Source: an uncultured Chloroflexales bacterium
GTDB lineage: Bacteria > Chloroflexota > Chloroflexia > Chloroflexales > Chloroflexaceae
DNA: 35,221 nt
NCBI GenBank assembly: GCA_937925925.1
Contig: CALANA010000226.1
Span: 1 to 35,221, forward strand
Direction: 5' to 3'
Of the stretch, positions 27,847 through 35,221 are shown in pieces (the stretch's first letter is position 1; each line of letters opens with the position of its first letter). The notes under the pieces were generated by a model. That model worked only from the letters and a program-made list of their open reading frames with translations. It did not search any database and was not told where the DNA came from. The position numbers and the translations under genes are program-made.

Positions 27847-28110
27847 AGGGCACGCTGCCCGCGCTCCCAGGCGCAACGGGCGGGCACGCTGCCCGCGCTC
27901 CCAGGTGCAACGGGCGGGCACGCTGCCCGCGCTCCCAGGCGCAACGGGCGGGACGCCCGCGCTCTCAGGCGCAACGAGCGGGCACGCTGCCCGCGCTCTC
28001 AGGCGCAACGAGCGGGACGCCCAGGCTCCCAGGCGCAACGAGCGAGCGGGACGCCCGCGCTCCCAGGCACAACGGGCGGGCACGCTGCCCGCGCTCCCAG
28101 GCGCACCATG
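27847..28110. repeat. Tandem array of about eight 30-34 bp GC-rich units
   Basis: Units begin near 27851, 27885, 27919, 27953, 27983, 28016, 28051 and 28081. Long units (34 bp) contain CGGGCACGCTGCCCG, a 6-bp hairpin with a 3-nt loop; short units (about 30 bp) have GGGACGCCCG instead. All share CGCGCTCYCAGGCGCAACG with small changes. There are no unique spacers, so it is not a CRISPR. The frames seen across it on both strands reflect composition, not genes. It fills most of the gene-free stretch 27640-28160; nothing else is seen in 27640-27846. Confidence 0.85.
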
Positions 28111-28122
28111 AACGCTGACGAC
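28079..28122. repeat. 44-nt block identical to 22233-22276
   Basis: The last array unit plus CACCATGAACGCTGACGAC is identical to the block upstream of ino1, and the next 30 nt are still similar. It lies 110 nt (start to start) from the -10 box in both places. Confidence 0.85.
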
Positions 28123-28165
28123 AGTGCTTACCCCCAGATGTAAACAGTTACCCGTGTTACAAGGA

Positions 28166-28194
28166 TTGACGCCTGTGTCTATCAGCCGTACAAT
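28166..28194 (+). promoter_or_regulatory. Predicted promoter of lgt copy 1
   Basis: TTGACG (28166-28171) and TACAAT (28189-28194) are separated by 17 nt, about 40 nt upstream of the lgt start. This is a strong sigma-70-like match. Confidence 0.7.
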
Positions 28195-28235
28195 AGTATG
28201 TTATTGTCCACATTGTAAGAATGAAATAGAAAGTT

Positions 28236-29159
28236 ATGGAACTGTATCCACCGGATGATCCGTATGTTTTTCGCATCGTGTTTCTGGGATTACCGATTGC
28301 TGTGCGCTGGTACGGTGTGCTGATTATGATCGGCATCTTGCTGGCGGCCTGGCTCAGTATGCGTCGGGCGCAGGCACGCGGCTATGATCCTGAACATGTC
28401 TGGAACCAGATCACGATTGGCTTGATCATGGGCATTATTGGTGCCCGTCTCTATTATGTTGCTTTTATGTGGGATCGTTTTGCTGGTAATCCGCTGGCGA
28501 TCATCAACCTGACAACGGGCGGGTTGGCGATTCACGGGGCGCTGATTGGTGGTGTGCTGGCGGCGTTGATCTATTCCCATCGGCAGCACCTGCCGTTCTG
28601 GGATTGGGTTGACACCTGTATTCCTGGCTTCTTGCTTGGTCAGGCGATCGGCCGTTGGGGGAACTTCTTCAATCAGGAAGCGTATGGAGTGCCTACTAGC
28701 CTGGGCTTTGGTGTGCGCATCGATCCGGCTTATCGCCTGCCGCCGTTCAATGATATGCAGTTGTATCCACCGAATGTGCTGTTTCATCCGACCTTCCTGT
28801 ATGAATCGCTCTGGAGTCTGATTGGCGTGGGCCTATTGCTCTGGCTGGATCATCGCTGGGGACGACCACGCCCTACGGGAAGGCGCTGGTTGCAGCCGGG
28901 CGATCTCTTTTTTGTGTATGCGATCTACTACTCACTGGGCCGCTTCTGGATCGAGAGCTTGCGCATTGACAGCCTGTATATCGGGCCGCTGCGTACTGCG
29001 CAGATAATCAGCCTGGTGTTCATGCTGGCTGGTGCCATTGTGCTTTACATTAATCATTATGATCCGCCCCGCTGGTTCAGGTCTGATACGAACGTCCAGG
29101 CCGGGTCTGAGCAGAACGTAGCAGTGGGCAGAAACCAGAAGCAATCTACACAACGTTGA
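28236..29159 (+). CDS. lgt: Prolipoprotein diacylglyceryl transferase, copy 1
   Basis: Lgt moves diacylglycerol from phosphatidylglycerol to the lipobox cysteine of prolipoproteins at the outer face of the cytoplasmic membrane. The protein has 307 residues and about seven transmembrane helices. Key residues are visible: Tyr26 (RWYGV), His100 (AIHGALIGG), and GRWGNFFNQEAYG with Arg140, Asn143, Glu148 and Gly151; the R-F-x-x-E-x-x-R motif appears in GRFWIESLRIDS. The polar C-terminal tail is about 30 residues longer than in copy 2. It is followed by a sulfatase-fold gene with its own promoter. Confidence 0.95.
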   Translation: MELYPPDDPYVFRIVFLGLPIAVRWYGVLIMIGILLAAWLSMRRAQARGYDPEHVWNQITIGLIMGIIGARLYYVAFMWDRFAGNPLAIINLTTGGLAIHGALIGGVLAALIYSHRQHLPFWDWVDTCIPGFLLGQAIGRWGNFFNQEAYGVPTSLGFGVRIDPAYRLPPFNDMQLYPPNVLFHPTFLYESLWSLIGVGLLLWLDHRWGRPRPTGRRWLQPGDLFFVYAIYYSLGRFWIESLRIDSLYIGPLRTAQIISLVFMLAGAIVLYINHYDPPRWFRSDTNVQAGSEQNVAVGRNQKQSTQR

Positions 29160-29296
29160 ACCTGCATGGCGGGTACAACGCAGCTACTCGCCGAATGCAG
29201 AGATGACGATCTCGACGTTCGGAGTTGTGCGCCGCAGATATGCACTACTCCGGTTTGGGGCACTTCAACGCAATTTAACAAAACCTTAATGTTTTT

Positions 29297-29325
29297 TTGA
29301 CAATAATTCTGCACAATGGTATGGT
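29297..29325 (+). promoter_or_regulatory. Predicted promoter of the sulfatase-like gene
   Basis: A perfect TTGACA (29297-29302) and TATGGT (29320-29325) are spaced 17 nt apart, about 40 nt upstream of the predicted start. Confidence 0.55.
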
Positions 29326-29367
29326 TAGAATAGGCTATTGACGAAGAGTAGAGAAGATACGATCACT

Positions 29368-30912
29368 ATGTCCAGGTTCCCTGATATTGTGTTCCTTGTA
29401 CTCGATACCCAGCGTGCGGATCGCCTGTCATGCTATGGACACCCGGCAGAAACATCACCTTATCTCGACTCACTGGCTGCGGATGCAACGTTTTTTCGGC
29501 ATGCGATTGCACCTGCGCAGTGGACAATCCCTTCCCACGCTTCAATGTTCACCGGTGTTTATCCCTCACAACATCACACCCATCAATCGGACTCATTGCT
29601 GCCCCATAGTCTACCGACGCTGGCCGAACGGTTGCATGCCAGTGGCTATTTTACGGTCGGTTTTTGTAACAATCCACTGGTGGGTGTGGTGAACAACGGG
29701 CTACGCCGTGGTTTCTATAGTTTCCTGAACTATAGCGGGTTGCTGACTTCACGTCCCAACCAGATCGGTATAGGTGCCCGTTCAGGTTGGCTTGATCGGT
29801 ACCGACAGTTGTTCAAACGCTTGCTGGGGGCGTTACTGAACCGTGTTCAGGATGCGTTTGCTCGTTCTGATTTGCTGCTGGCCCTTTCGTTTACGCCGGT
29901 GATGGTACCGATCTGGCAGACGGCGCTGAGTTTCAAGGGCAACACCGCCCGCTCCCTACACGACGCGGCACAGTTGTTGATAGAGCGGCGTGGCGTTGCC
30001 CACGATCAGCCGATCTTCAGCTTTATCAATCTGATGGGCACGCATATGCCCTATCACCCACCGCGCCGCTTTGTACAGCGGTTTGCGCCACATGTTTTGC
30101 ACGACCAGTCTGCCCGTCACTATTTGCGGCGCTTCAACAGTGACATCTATGGCTGGCTGGCACCGCTGAATAGCGAGATTGACGATCAGCGCAAGGCGAC
30201 CCTGGATGGGATGTACAATGCCGAAGTAGCACATCAGGATGAGCAACTAGGTGCGTTTCTAGCAAAGCTCCGTGCAAGTGGGGTGCTGGATCGGTCGATC
30301 ATAATTGTTTGTGCCGATCATGGTGATCATCTGGGTGAAAAGCAGTTGATGGGACATGGCTTCTCATTGTACAATGAACTGGTGCATGTGCCATTACTGA
30401 TCCGTGATCCGACGGGTGATTTTCCACGAGCTACGGTGGTAGATCGCTTCGTCTCGACCCGGCGGTTGTTTCACACGGTGTTAACGATAGCTGGTCTGGC
30501 GACTGCTGATGAGCAGGCACTGACGCTGGCACACAGTCCCAGCAGTGATCCAGAGGGCGGCACCGTTTTTGCTGAAGCACTGCCGCCACAAAATGCGGTA
30601 CGGATGATCCAGCGTCGGCAGCCACACCTCGTCCGTGAGCGGGCGTGTGATCAGGTGCGCCGTGCGGTGTGCAGCGATCAGCATAAGTTGATTCAAACTG
30701 GCGAACGCCTGGAATTGTACCGCGTGGTTGATGATCCCAATGAGACGTTGAATTTACACAGCATGCTGCCCGAACGGGTTGATGCATTGCATGAACGCCT
30801 CCGGTCATTTGTGCGTTATACTGATGATACACGACCACCAGAGACACGCGCCAGCGGCTATGACGATCCCGATGTGCAACGTCGATTGCGTGACCTGGGG
30901 TATCTGGAGTAA
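29368..30912 (+). CDS. Sulfatase-fold hydrolase/transferase lacking the formylglycine residue
   Basis: A 514-residue protein of the alkaline phosphatase superfamily, sulfatase branch. Metal-binding residues are in FLVLDTQRADRLSCYGH (Asp13) and CADHGDHLGE. At the position where arylsulfatases have Cys or Ser for formylglycine (CxPSR), this protein has Thr53 in WTIPSHASMFTG, so it is probably not a true sulfatase; a phosphoester or phosphate-transfer role with Thr as nucleophile is more likely. No signal peptide or multi-helix anchor is evident. ATG at 29368 is chosen over TTG at 29338 because the fold begins right after it. It sits between two lgt genes, close to a second superfamily member. 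Confidence 0.88.
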   Translation: MSRFPDIVFLVLDTQRADRLSCYGHPAETSPYLDSLAADATFFRHAIAPAQWTIPSHASMFTGVYPSQHHTHQSDSLLPHSLPTLAERLHASGYFTVGFCNNPLVGVVNNGLRRGFYSFLNYSGLLTSRPNQIGIGARSGWLDRYRQLFKRLLGALLNRVQDAFARSDLLLALSFTPVMVPIWQTALSFKGNTARSLHDAAQLLIERRGVAHDQPIFSFINLMGTHMPYHPPRRFVQRFAPHVLHDQSARHYLRRFNSDIYGWLAPLNSEIDDQRKATLDGMYNAEVAHQDEQLGAFLAKLRASGVLDRSIIIVCADHGDHLGEKQLMGHGFSLYNELVHVPLLIRDPTGDFPRATVVDRFVSTRRLFHTVLTIAGLATADEQALTLAHSPSSDPEGGTVFAEALPPQNAVRMIQRRQPHLVRERACDQVRRAVCSDQHKLIQTGERLELYRVVDDPNETLNLHSMLPERVDALHERLRSFVRYTDDTRPPETRASGYDDPDVQRRLRDLGYLE

Positions 30913-30996
30913 GCATGTTCACAACAGGACATACACGGTCGCTCGAACACAACGTCCTTTTTCGCCTGCGACAGAGCGGTACCTGGTCTCTTTTTA

Positions 30997-31031
30997 GTTG
31001 CCCCTTTTCATCTTCGGCGAAAAGGGGCAAC
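30997..31031. repeat. Long perfect inverted repeat
   Basis: GTTGCCCCTTTTC (30997-31009) pairs perfectly with GAAAAGGGGCAAC (31019-31031) around a 9-nt loop. It lacks a U-tract on either strand. It is the first of several inverted repeats in the gene-free stretch 30913-31282. Confidence 0.65.
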
Positions 31032-31055
31032 CAGAAGCGATGCGCTTCCACGTTG

Positions 31056-31095
31056 ACCCATCTGGTTCCGCTCAGGTAAACGTCGGCGAAAAGGG
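31056..31095. repeat. Diverged copy of the 1440 hairpin element
   Basis: About 30 of 40 aligned bases match 1455-1495, including CGCTCAGG, GTAAAC and CGGCGAAAA. Further inverted pieces (TTTCGCT with AGCGAAA) follow at about 31200-31228. No gene is seen in 30913-31282. Confidence 0.55.
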
Positions 31096-31282
31096 CATGG
31101 GCTTCAAGCCATCGTGTCCCTCCGGTTCATAATACGACGTACGCGATGGGTGATCTGCCGACCGTTTTTGCTTGCGCCAGCGTGGAAGAAATGCTCTCTT
31201 TCGCTCCCGCTTTTCACCGAAAGCGAAAAGGAAAAAGAGTACCGCGTAACTCGTAGTAATAAAAAATGAATGGCGAGACGAT

Positions 31283-32125
31283 ATGTATCCACCGGTTGAT
31301 CCGATTATTGTTGAGTTTGGCCCGCTGGCGTTACGCTGGTATGGGGTGATTATTATGGCCGCTGTGTTGCTCGGTACCTGGATTGCCAGCCAGCATGTGC
31401 AGCGTTATGGGCAAGATGGCAACCATGTCTGGGATATGTTGCTCTGGGTGTTGATTCCGGGGCTGATCGGGGCGCGGCTCTACTATGTATTTATCCAGTC
31501 GCCGCGTGGCCCCGATGGTTTTGGGCGCTATCTGGATAATCCGCTGGAAATCATTCAGATCTGGCATGGTGGCCTGCACATCTTCGGTGGGTTTCTTCTG
31601 GGTGGCCTGGCGTTGACGCTGTTTGTTCGCCGCCGACAACTCCCGCTGCTGTTGTATCTGGACGCGGTGGCACTGGGCTTGCCGCTAGCACAGGCAATTG
31701 GGCGACTGGCAAACTTTATTAACCAGGAATTGTATGGCCCGCCAACAACGTTGCCCTGGGGATTACGCATTGATCCTCAACACCGTATCCCACCCTACAA
31801 CAACATGGGCATATACCCGGAGAGTGTGCGCTTTCATCCGTTGTTTCTATACGAAATGCTCTGGAACCTGGTTGGCTTCGCGTTGTTGTTCTGGATCAGC
31901 CGCCGCTTTGCACCCCGCCTGCAGCACGGTGATCTGTTCTTGCTCTATCTGGTCTGGTATCCACTGGGGCGTTTTTTTATCGAATTTTTGCGTACCGACT
32001 CATGGTTCTTTCCGGGAACACCCTTTAATGTGGTACATATTCTGACATGTATCGCTATTGTGGCTGCGGGCATTGCGCTGTATCGACGGCATCGCACCGT
32101 ATCATCAGTAGCCGCCAAAAGCTAG
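31283..32125 (+). CDS. lgt: Prolipoprotein diacylglyceryl transferase, copy 2 (divergent)
   Basis: A 280-residue, multi-helix Lgt homologue. Tyr20 (RWYGV), the GRLANFINQELYG motif (Arg141, Asn144, Glu149, Gly152) and GRFFIEFLRTD are conserved. The HGG/HGA motif is changed: the aligned sequence is GGLHIFGG, so the family His is Phe101 and a His sits two residues earlier. It may still be active, because substitutions at this site occur in actinobacterial Lgts, or it may have shifted substrate. It is 12 nt upstream of a second alkaline-phosphatase-superfamily gene and likely co-transcribed with it. Confidence 0.92.
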   Translation: MYPPVDPIIVEFGPLALRWYGVIIMAAVLLGTWIASQHVQRYGQDGNHVWDMLLWVLIPGLIGARLYYVFIQSPRGPDGFGRYLDNPLEIIQIWHGGLHIFGGFLLGGLALTLFVRRRQLPLLLYLDAVALGLPLAQAIGRLANFINQELYGPPTTLPWGLRIDPQHRIPPYNNMGIYPESVRFHPLFLYEMLWNLVGFALLFWISRRFAPRLQHGDLFLLYLVWYPLGRFFIEFLRTDSWFFPGTPFNVVHILTCIAIVAAGIALYRRHRTVSSVAAKS

Positions 32126-32137
32126 GGGCTATCTGTT

Positions 32138-33541
32138 ATGCCATCAGCGCCACGTCTGCTCATTATTGGTCTGGATTGCGCCGAACCGTCGCTCGTGTTT
32201 GAGCGCTGGCATACTGATTTGCCGCATCTGGCACGGTTGATGCGGCAGGGAAGCTATGGCCGGCTAGAGAGTTGCATTCCGGCCATTACGGTTCCTGCCT
32301 GGAGTTGTATGTTCAGCGGACGCGATCCGGGTGAACTGGGCATTTATGGCTTTCGCAATCGTGCTGATCGGAGTTACCAGTCCATGGTCATTGCCGATAG
32401 TCATATGGTACGGGCACCCCGGTTGTGGGATCTGCTTGGTCAGGCTGGATGGCGAGTGGCAGTAATTGGCGTGCCGGGAACCTATCCCCCGCAGCCAGTC
32501 AACGGAGTACTGGTGTCTGATTTTCTTGCGCCACACACCGGGGTCGAATACACCTATCCACCCTCTCTGGCCGCACGGATCAGCGACTGGCTGGGTGAGT
32601 ATATGCTGGATGTGCCCAATTTTCGCTCCGACGACAAGGCGCGTATCTTGCGAGACATCTATACTATGTGCGATCAGCGTTTCACGCTGGCCAGGCAGAT
32701 CTGGGATCACGACCAGCCTGATCTGTTGATGCTGGTGGAGATGGGGGTTGACCGTATTCACCACGCGCTCTGGAAGCAGATGGATCCGCAACATCCGTTG
32801 TATGTGCCGAACGCACCACTGGCCGATGCCATTCATGCGTATTATTGCCATGTTGATCGGCGTATTGGCGAGTTGCTGACCATATGCGATGAGCAGACGC
32901 TGGTGCTGGTCGTGTCCGATCATGGTGCCCAACCACTGCAAGGTGGCATTGCGTTAAACGAGTGGCTGTTAGCGATGGGCTATCTGGTGCTGCATCAAGC
33001 ACCGCCGAGCAACGATGGTCGCGGACAGCCACTGCAGGCGGATATGGTCGACTGGCCGCGTTCACGCGCCTGGGGCGCGGGTGGCTACTATGGGCGTGTC
33101 TTCCTCAATGTCCAGGGACGTGAGCCGGAAGGTATGATCCCGCTCGCTCATTACGAACAGGAGCGAGCAGCACTGGCTGCTCATCTACAGGCATTGGCCG
33201 GGCCAGATGGTCAACCGCTGGGGACGCGGGTGTTTGTACCACAGCAGATATATCGCCGGGTGCGAGGTATTGCACCGGATTTGCTGGTCTATTTTGGCGA
33301 TATGGCCTGGCGGGCGGTTGGAACAGTCGGAACCGGTGCGCTCTACACGAATGAAAACGATACCGGCCCCGATGATGCTAACCATGCGCAGCACGGTTTG
33401 TTTATCTGGTATGATCCGCAACAACCGGGCAACGGCCAGCACCTGATCGGAATGCATCTGTATGATATTCTGCCCACATTGCTACAACGGTGTGGGTTGC
33501 CAATACCTGCAGGTTTGCGGGGGAAAGTCTGGCACTGGTAG
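32138..33541 (+). CDS. Alkaline phosphatase superfamily protein (type I phosphodiesterase/nucleotide pyrophosphatase-like)
   Basis: A 467-residue predicted phosphodiesterase or phosphatase. Metal and nucleophile sites are visible: Asp13 in IIGLDCAEPS, nucleophile Thr51 in PAITVPAWSCMFSG, GVDRIHHALW, VSDHGAQPL and a late His in NHAQHGLFI. TAGGGG lies about 9 nt before the ATG. There is no clear signal peptide or membrane helix, so its compartment is uncertain. Members of this group with a PAxTxPAW motif are often found near lipid or glycan genes. The 12-nt spacing from lgt copy 2 indicates an operon. Confidence 0.9.
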   Translation: MPSAPRLLIIGLDCAEPSLVFERWHTDLPHLARLMRQGSYGRLESCIPAITVPAWSCMFSGRDPGELGIYGFRNRADRSYQSMVIADSHMVRAPRLWDLLGQAGWRVAVIGVPGTYPPQPVNGVLVSDFLAPHTGVEYTYPPSLAARISDWLGEYMLDVPNFRSDDKARILRDIYTMCDQRFTLARQIWDHDQPDLLMLVEMGVDRIHHALWKQMDPQHPLYVPNAPLADAIHAYYCHVDRRIGELLTICDEQTLVLVVSDHGAQPLQGGIALNEWLLAMGYLVLHQAPPSNDGRGQPLQADMVDWPRSRAWGAGGYYGRVFLNVQGREPEGMIPLAHYEQERAALAAHLQALAGPDGQPLGTRVFVPQQIYRRVRGIAPDLLVYFGDMAWRAVGTVGTGALYTNENDTGPDDANHAQHGLFIWYDPQQPGNGQHLIGMHLYDILPTLLQRCGLPIPAGLRGKVWHW

Positions 33542-33560
33542 GTACTGGTGAACAGCATCC

Positions 33561-33612
33561 TGTTGGGCACGCCGGAGACGTGCCCGATGACCAACAGCAA
33601 GTCGCAATTTTT
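33561..33612. terminator. Possible terminator between convergent genes
   Basis: GGGCACG pairs with CGTGCCC (33565-33571 and 33579-33585), and TGTTGG with CCAACA outside it, with a T-run at 33608-33612 after a 11-nt gap. It lies between the phosphodiesterase gene and the convergent 113-residue gene. Confidence 0.45.
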
Positions 33613-33617
33613 CCTGA

Positions 33618-33959
33618 TCAGCGCAGTTCTTCTGTTTGTTGACGACGCGCAAATTCTTTACGCAACTCGATAACCCGTTCTTCACCCAATTCTCGCGTAA
33701 GCGTACTCCACAGCCATTCCCAGGCACTTAGCGGCGGCGGCGAAATCGGAACAGTGATATTCTGTTCACGCAGACGAGTAATTTCTTCCCGACACCATTC
33801 TTGCGCATCACGCAAGCTATCGAAAGCGGTACCGGCCCATGTACAATGTTGTGGGGCATCGACATGCTCCACAAATGCGTGCCATTTGGTACCACCGGTA
33901 AGCGTAGCGACACCATGCCATCCATGTTCGGTCATTTCCCATCTGGGTCCCTTGATCAT
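33618..33959 (-). CDS. Hypothetical protein
   Basis: A 113-residue protein of unknown function. The start at 33959 has AGAGGA 6 nt upstream; the frame runs on to 33989 without a better site. It is rich in Trp and His in the first half (PRWEMTEHGWHGVATLTGGTKWHAFVEH), then has a Cys-containing helix (DAQEWCREEITRLREQ) and a helical, charged C-terminus. No membrane segment is seen. It lies 80 nt after the PfkB kinase in the same direction, so it could be the second gene of that unit. Confidence 0.65.
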   Translation of the reverse strand: MIKGPRWEMTEHGWHGVATLTGGTKWHAFVEHVDAPQHCTWAGTAFDSLRDAQEWCREEITRLREQNITVPISPPPLSAWEWLWSTLTRELGEERVIELRKEFARRQQTEELR

Positions 33960-34040
33960 AAATGTTCCTCTCTGTGCAACAAACACCATAGCGGAGGTGA
34001 TAGTCTGACTTCCACACTCCTGATCAGACGAGGCTGCTGA

Positions 34041-35030
34041 TTATGGATCATGATGGTGAGCAGCAGCCTGGAGAAATTGCATGACATCCACATACATAGG
34101 TGGATTGGCACCCACCCGTGTACAGGTAAGCGCGGCGACAGCAGAAGCAAAGTGGAGTGCCGCTTCAATCTCGGCCGGTGCCAATGATACCAGCGTGGCA
34201 CGTGATACCACACCCCGTTTCGCCAATGCTGCCAGCAAGCCAGCGCTGAATGCATCGCCGGCACCCACCGTGTCCCTAATCTCAACCGGATACGCTGGCA
34301 CATGCCACCGTTCGATCTGGCCTGCTGGTGTTATGCGCAAGGCTAGCACACCTGCGCTCCCGTGGGTGACCGCGACAAAGGCGGCACCCTGGGCCAGCAG
34401 TTCGGTTGCGACTCGCTCTACCGGTTGATCAGGCGCAAGCCAGGCACAATCAGCGGCACTGATCTTGATGACGTCGGACAACCCGAAGAAGCGTTGTAGT
34501 AAGGCACGGTAGCTCTGCTCATCACGAATAAGCCGGGGACGCATGTTTGGGTCAAACGAGACGAGTGCCTGTCCCTGCAATTGCTCGACGACGGATAATA
34601 CGGTGGCAGGTGTGGTGCCCCGCAAGAGGCTAATGCCGCCAAAGTGCAAGATGCTGGTGTCGGCAAAACATGCAGGTGGTATATCATCTAGATGCAGTAA
34701 CGCATCGGCGGCCCCCTCCCCGTAGAACGTAAACACGGGTTCACCCGACTCGATCGCAACAAAGGCCAGGGTACTGGGTGCGGCGGCTGATGTCAACAAA
34801 CAGCGTGTATCAATACCCTGTGCCTGGGCATATGCCAGCAGATAGCGCCCAAAGTAATCGCTTGAGACTTTGCTGACAAAAGCGACAGGGTGTCCCAGGT
34901 GGGCTAATCCGACGGCAACATTGAAGGGTGCGCCACCGGGATGCATATGAAAGCCCATCGTCGTTCCAGTGCTGTCGATTGGCAGAAAGTCTATCAAGAT
35001 TTCGCCGATACAAGTTATCAGATTTTTCAT
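34041..35030 (-). CDS. PfkB-family sugar kinase, probable fructokinase
   Basis: A 329-residue ribokinase-fold kinase. AAGGA lies 6 nt upstream of the ATG. The N-terminal GGAPFNVAVGLAHLG is the PfkB signature 1 region and suits fructokinases, and DTVGAGDAF near residue 250 holds the catalytic Asp and anion hole. It phosphorylates a sugar, most likely fructose, with ATP in the cytoplasm; 2-keto-3-deoxygluconate or another ketose cannot be excluded. It has its own promoter and appears to be followed by the 113-residue gene. Confidence 0.9.
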   Translation of the reverse strand: MKNLITCIGEILIDFLPIDSTGTTMGFHMHPGGAPFNVAVGLAHLGHPVAFVSKVSSDYFGRYLLAYAQAQGIDTRCLLTSAAAPSTLAFVAIESGEPVFTFYGEGAADALLHLDDIPPACFADTSILHFGGISLLRGTTPATVLSVVEQLQGQALVSFDPNMRPRLIRDEQSYRALLQRFFGLSDVIKISAADCAWLAPDQPVERVATELLAQGAAFVAVTHGSAGVLALRITPAGQIERWHVPAYPVEIRDTVGAGDAFSAGLLAALAKRGVVSRATLVSLAPAEIEAALHFASAVAALTCTRVGANPPMYVDVMQFLQAAAHHHDP

Positions 35031-35090
35031 GATCCATCCTTACCAGGGTCAACCGTGACGCAGGCACGATGGGCAACAAGCGTGCCTCTG

Positions 35091-35119
35091 ATTGTAGCGC
35101 ACGTTGGGGTTCCTTTCAA
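35091..35119 (-). promoter_or_regulatory. Predicted promoter of the PfkB kinase gene
   Basis: On the minus strand TTGAAA (35114-35119) and TACAAT (35091-35096) are separated by 17 nt. The leader to the ATG is about 54 nt. Confidence 0.7.
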
Positions 35120-35186
35120 CTTGCGTCGGGCATTGGATCGTTCGCTGTTTCGTACTCCGGGTTTCAATGTCTTTGCTGTTTTTGGG

Positions 35187-35192
35187 TATAAT
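35187..35192 (+). promoter_or_regulatory. Possible promoter reading off the right edge
   Basis: A perfect TATAAT lies 29 nt from the window end, with a weak -35 (TTCAAT) 18 nt before it. The gene it would serve is outside the window and divergent from the PfkB kinase. Confidence 0.4.
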
Positions 35193-35221
35193 AAACCTAT
35201 CCCTGGCATCAAGAGCAGGAT

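Noticed and set aside
27788-28111. Open frames on both strands across the tandem array, and a CRISPR-like look
   Set aside because: The frames are periodic Ala/Arg/Pro translations of the repeat. Units abut with no unique spacers, so it is not a CRISPR.
30431-31051. Minus-strand 206-codon frame over the end of the sulfatase-like gene
   Set aside because: It is an antisense shadow of a well-supported gene and extends into hairpin repeats.

Overview
The window looks like chromosomal DNA of a Chloroflexia-type bacterium, possibly a filamentous Chloroflexales relative. This is inference from gene content: RsbR-like STAS proteins, an actinobacterial-size inositol-phosphate synthase, two lgt genes, a chemosensory cluster with no flagellar genes, and many GC-rich palindromic intergenic repeats. 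No rRNA, tRNA, transposase or CRISPR array was seen.

Layout. Positions 1-1274 hold the 3' end of a coiled-coil STAS regulator gene and a divergent zinc-ribbon protein gene. Positions 1698-3352 hold a coupled msrP-msrQ pair (periplasmic methionine-sulfoxide repair). A well-formed promoter precedes gyrA (3774-6257). From 6930 to 21619 every gene is on the minus strand and concerns signalling. Read in the transcription direction these are cheW, a second cheW-like gene, an MCP, a hybrid cheA, cheY, cheB, cheR-TPR, a PP2C phosphatase, a TPR protein, an RsbW-like kinase, a STAS antagonist, a second CheY-like regulator and a REC-GAF-HD-GYP protein. The PP2C start overlaps the cheR stop and the RsbW/STAS genes overlap by ATGA, so the chemosensory and partner-switching parts are physically linked.

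Right part. ino1 and a GT2 glycosyltransferase (22416-24750, plus) are followed by gmd, a coupled 75-residue protein and an isolated sucC (24855-27431, minus). Next come lgt copy 1 and a sulfatase-fold protein, then lgt copy 2 and a second alkaline-phosphatase-superfamily enzyme (28236-33541, plus). A small unknown gene and a PfkB sugar kinase lie on the minus strand at the right end.

The intergenic DNA carries several repeat families: a composite GC-rich element in three places (3480, 6703, 8521), an eight-unit tandem array (27847-28110), a 44-nt block shared exactly by the ino1 and lgt1 promoter regions at identical distance from the -35/-10 boxes, and hairpin elements near 1440 and 31000. 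The most unusual system-level feature is the minus-strand cluster that joins an MCP/CheA array to a PP2C/RsbW/STAS partner switch and a probable c-di-GMP phosphodiesterase.
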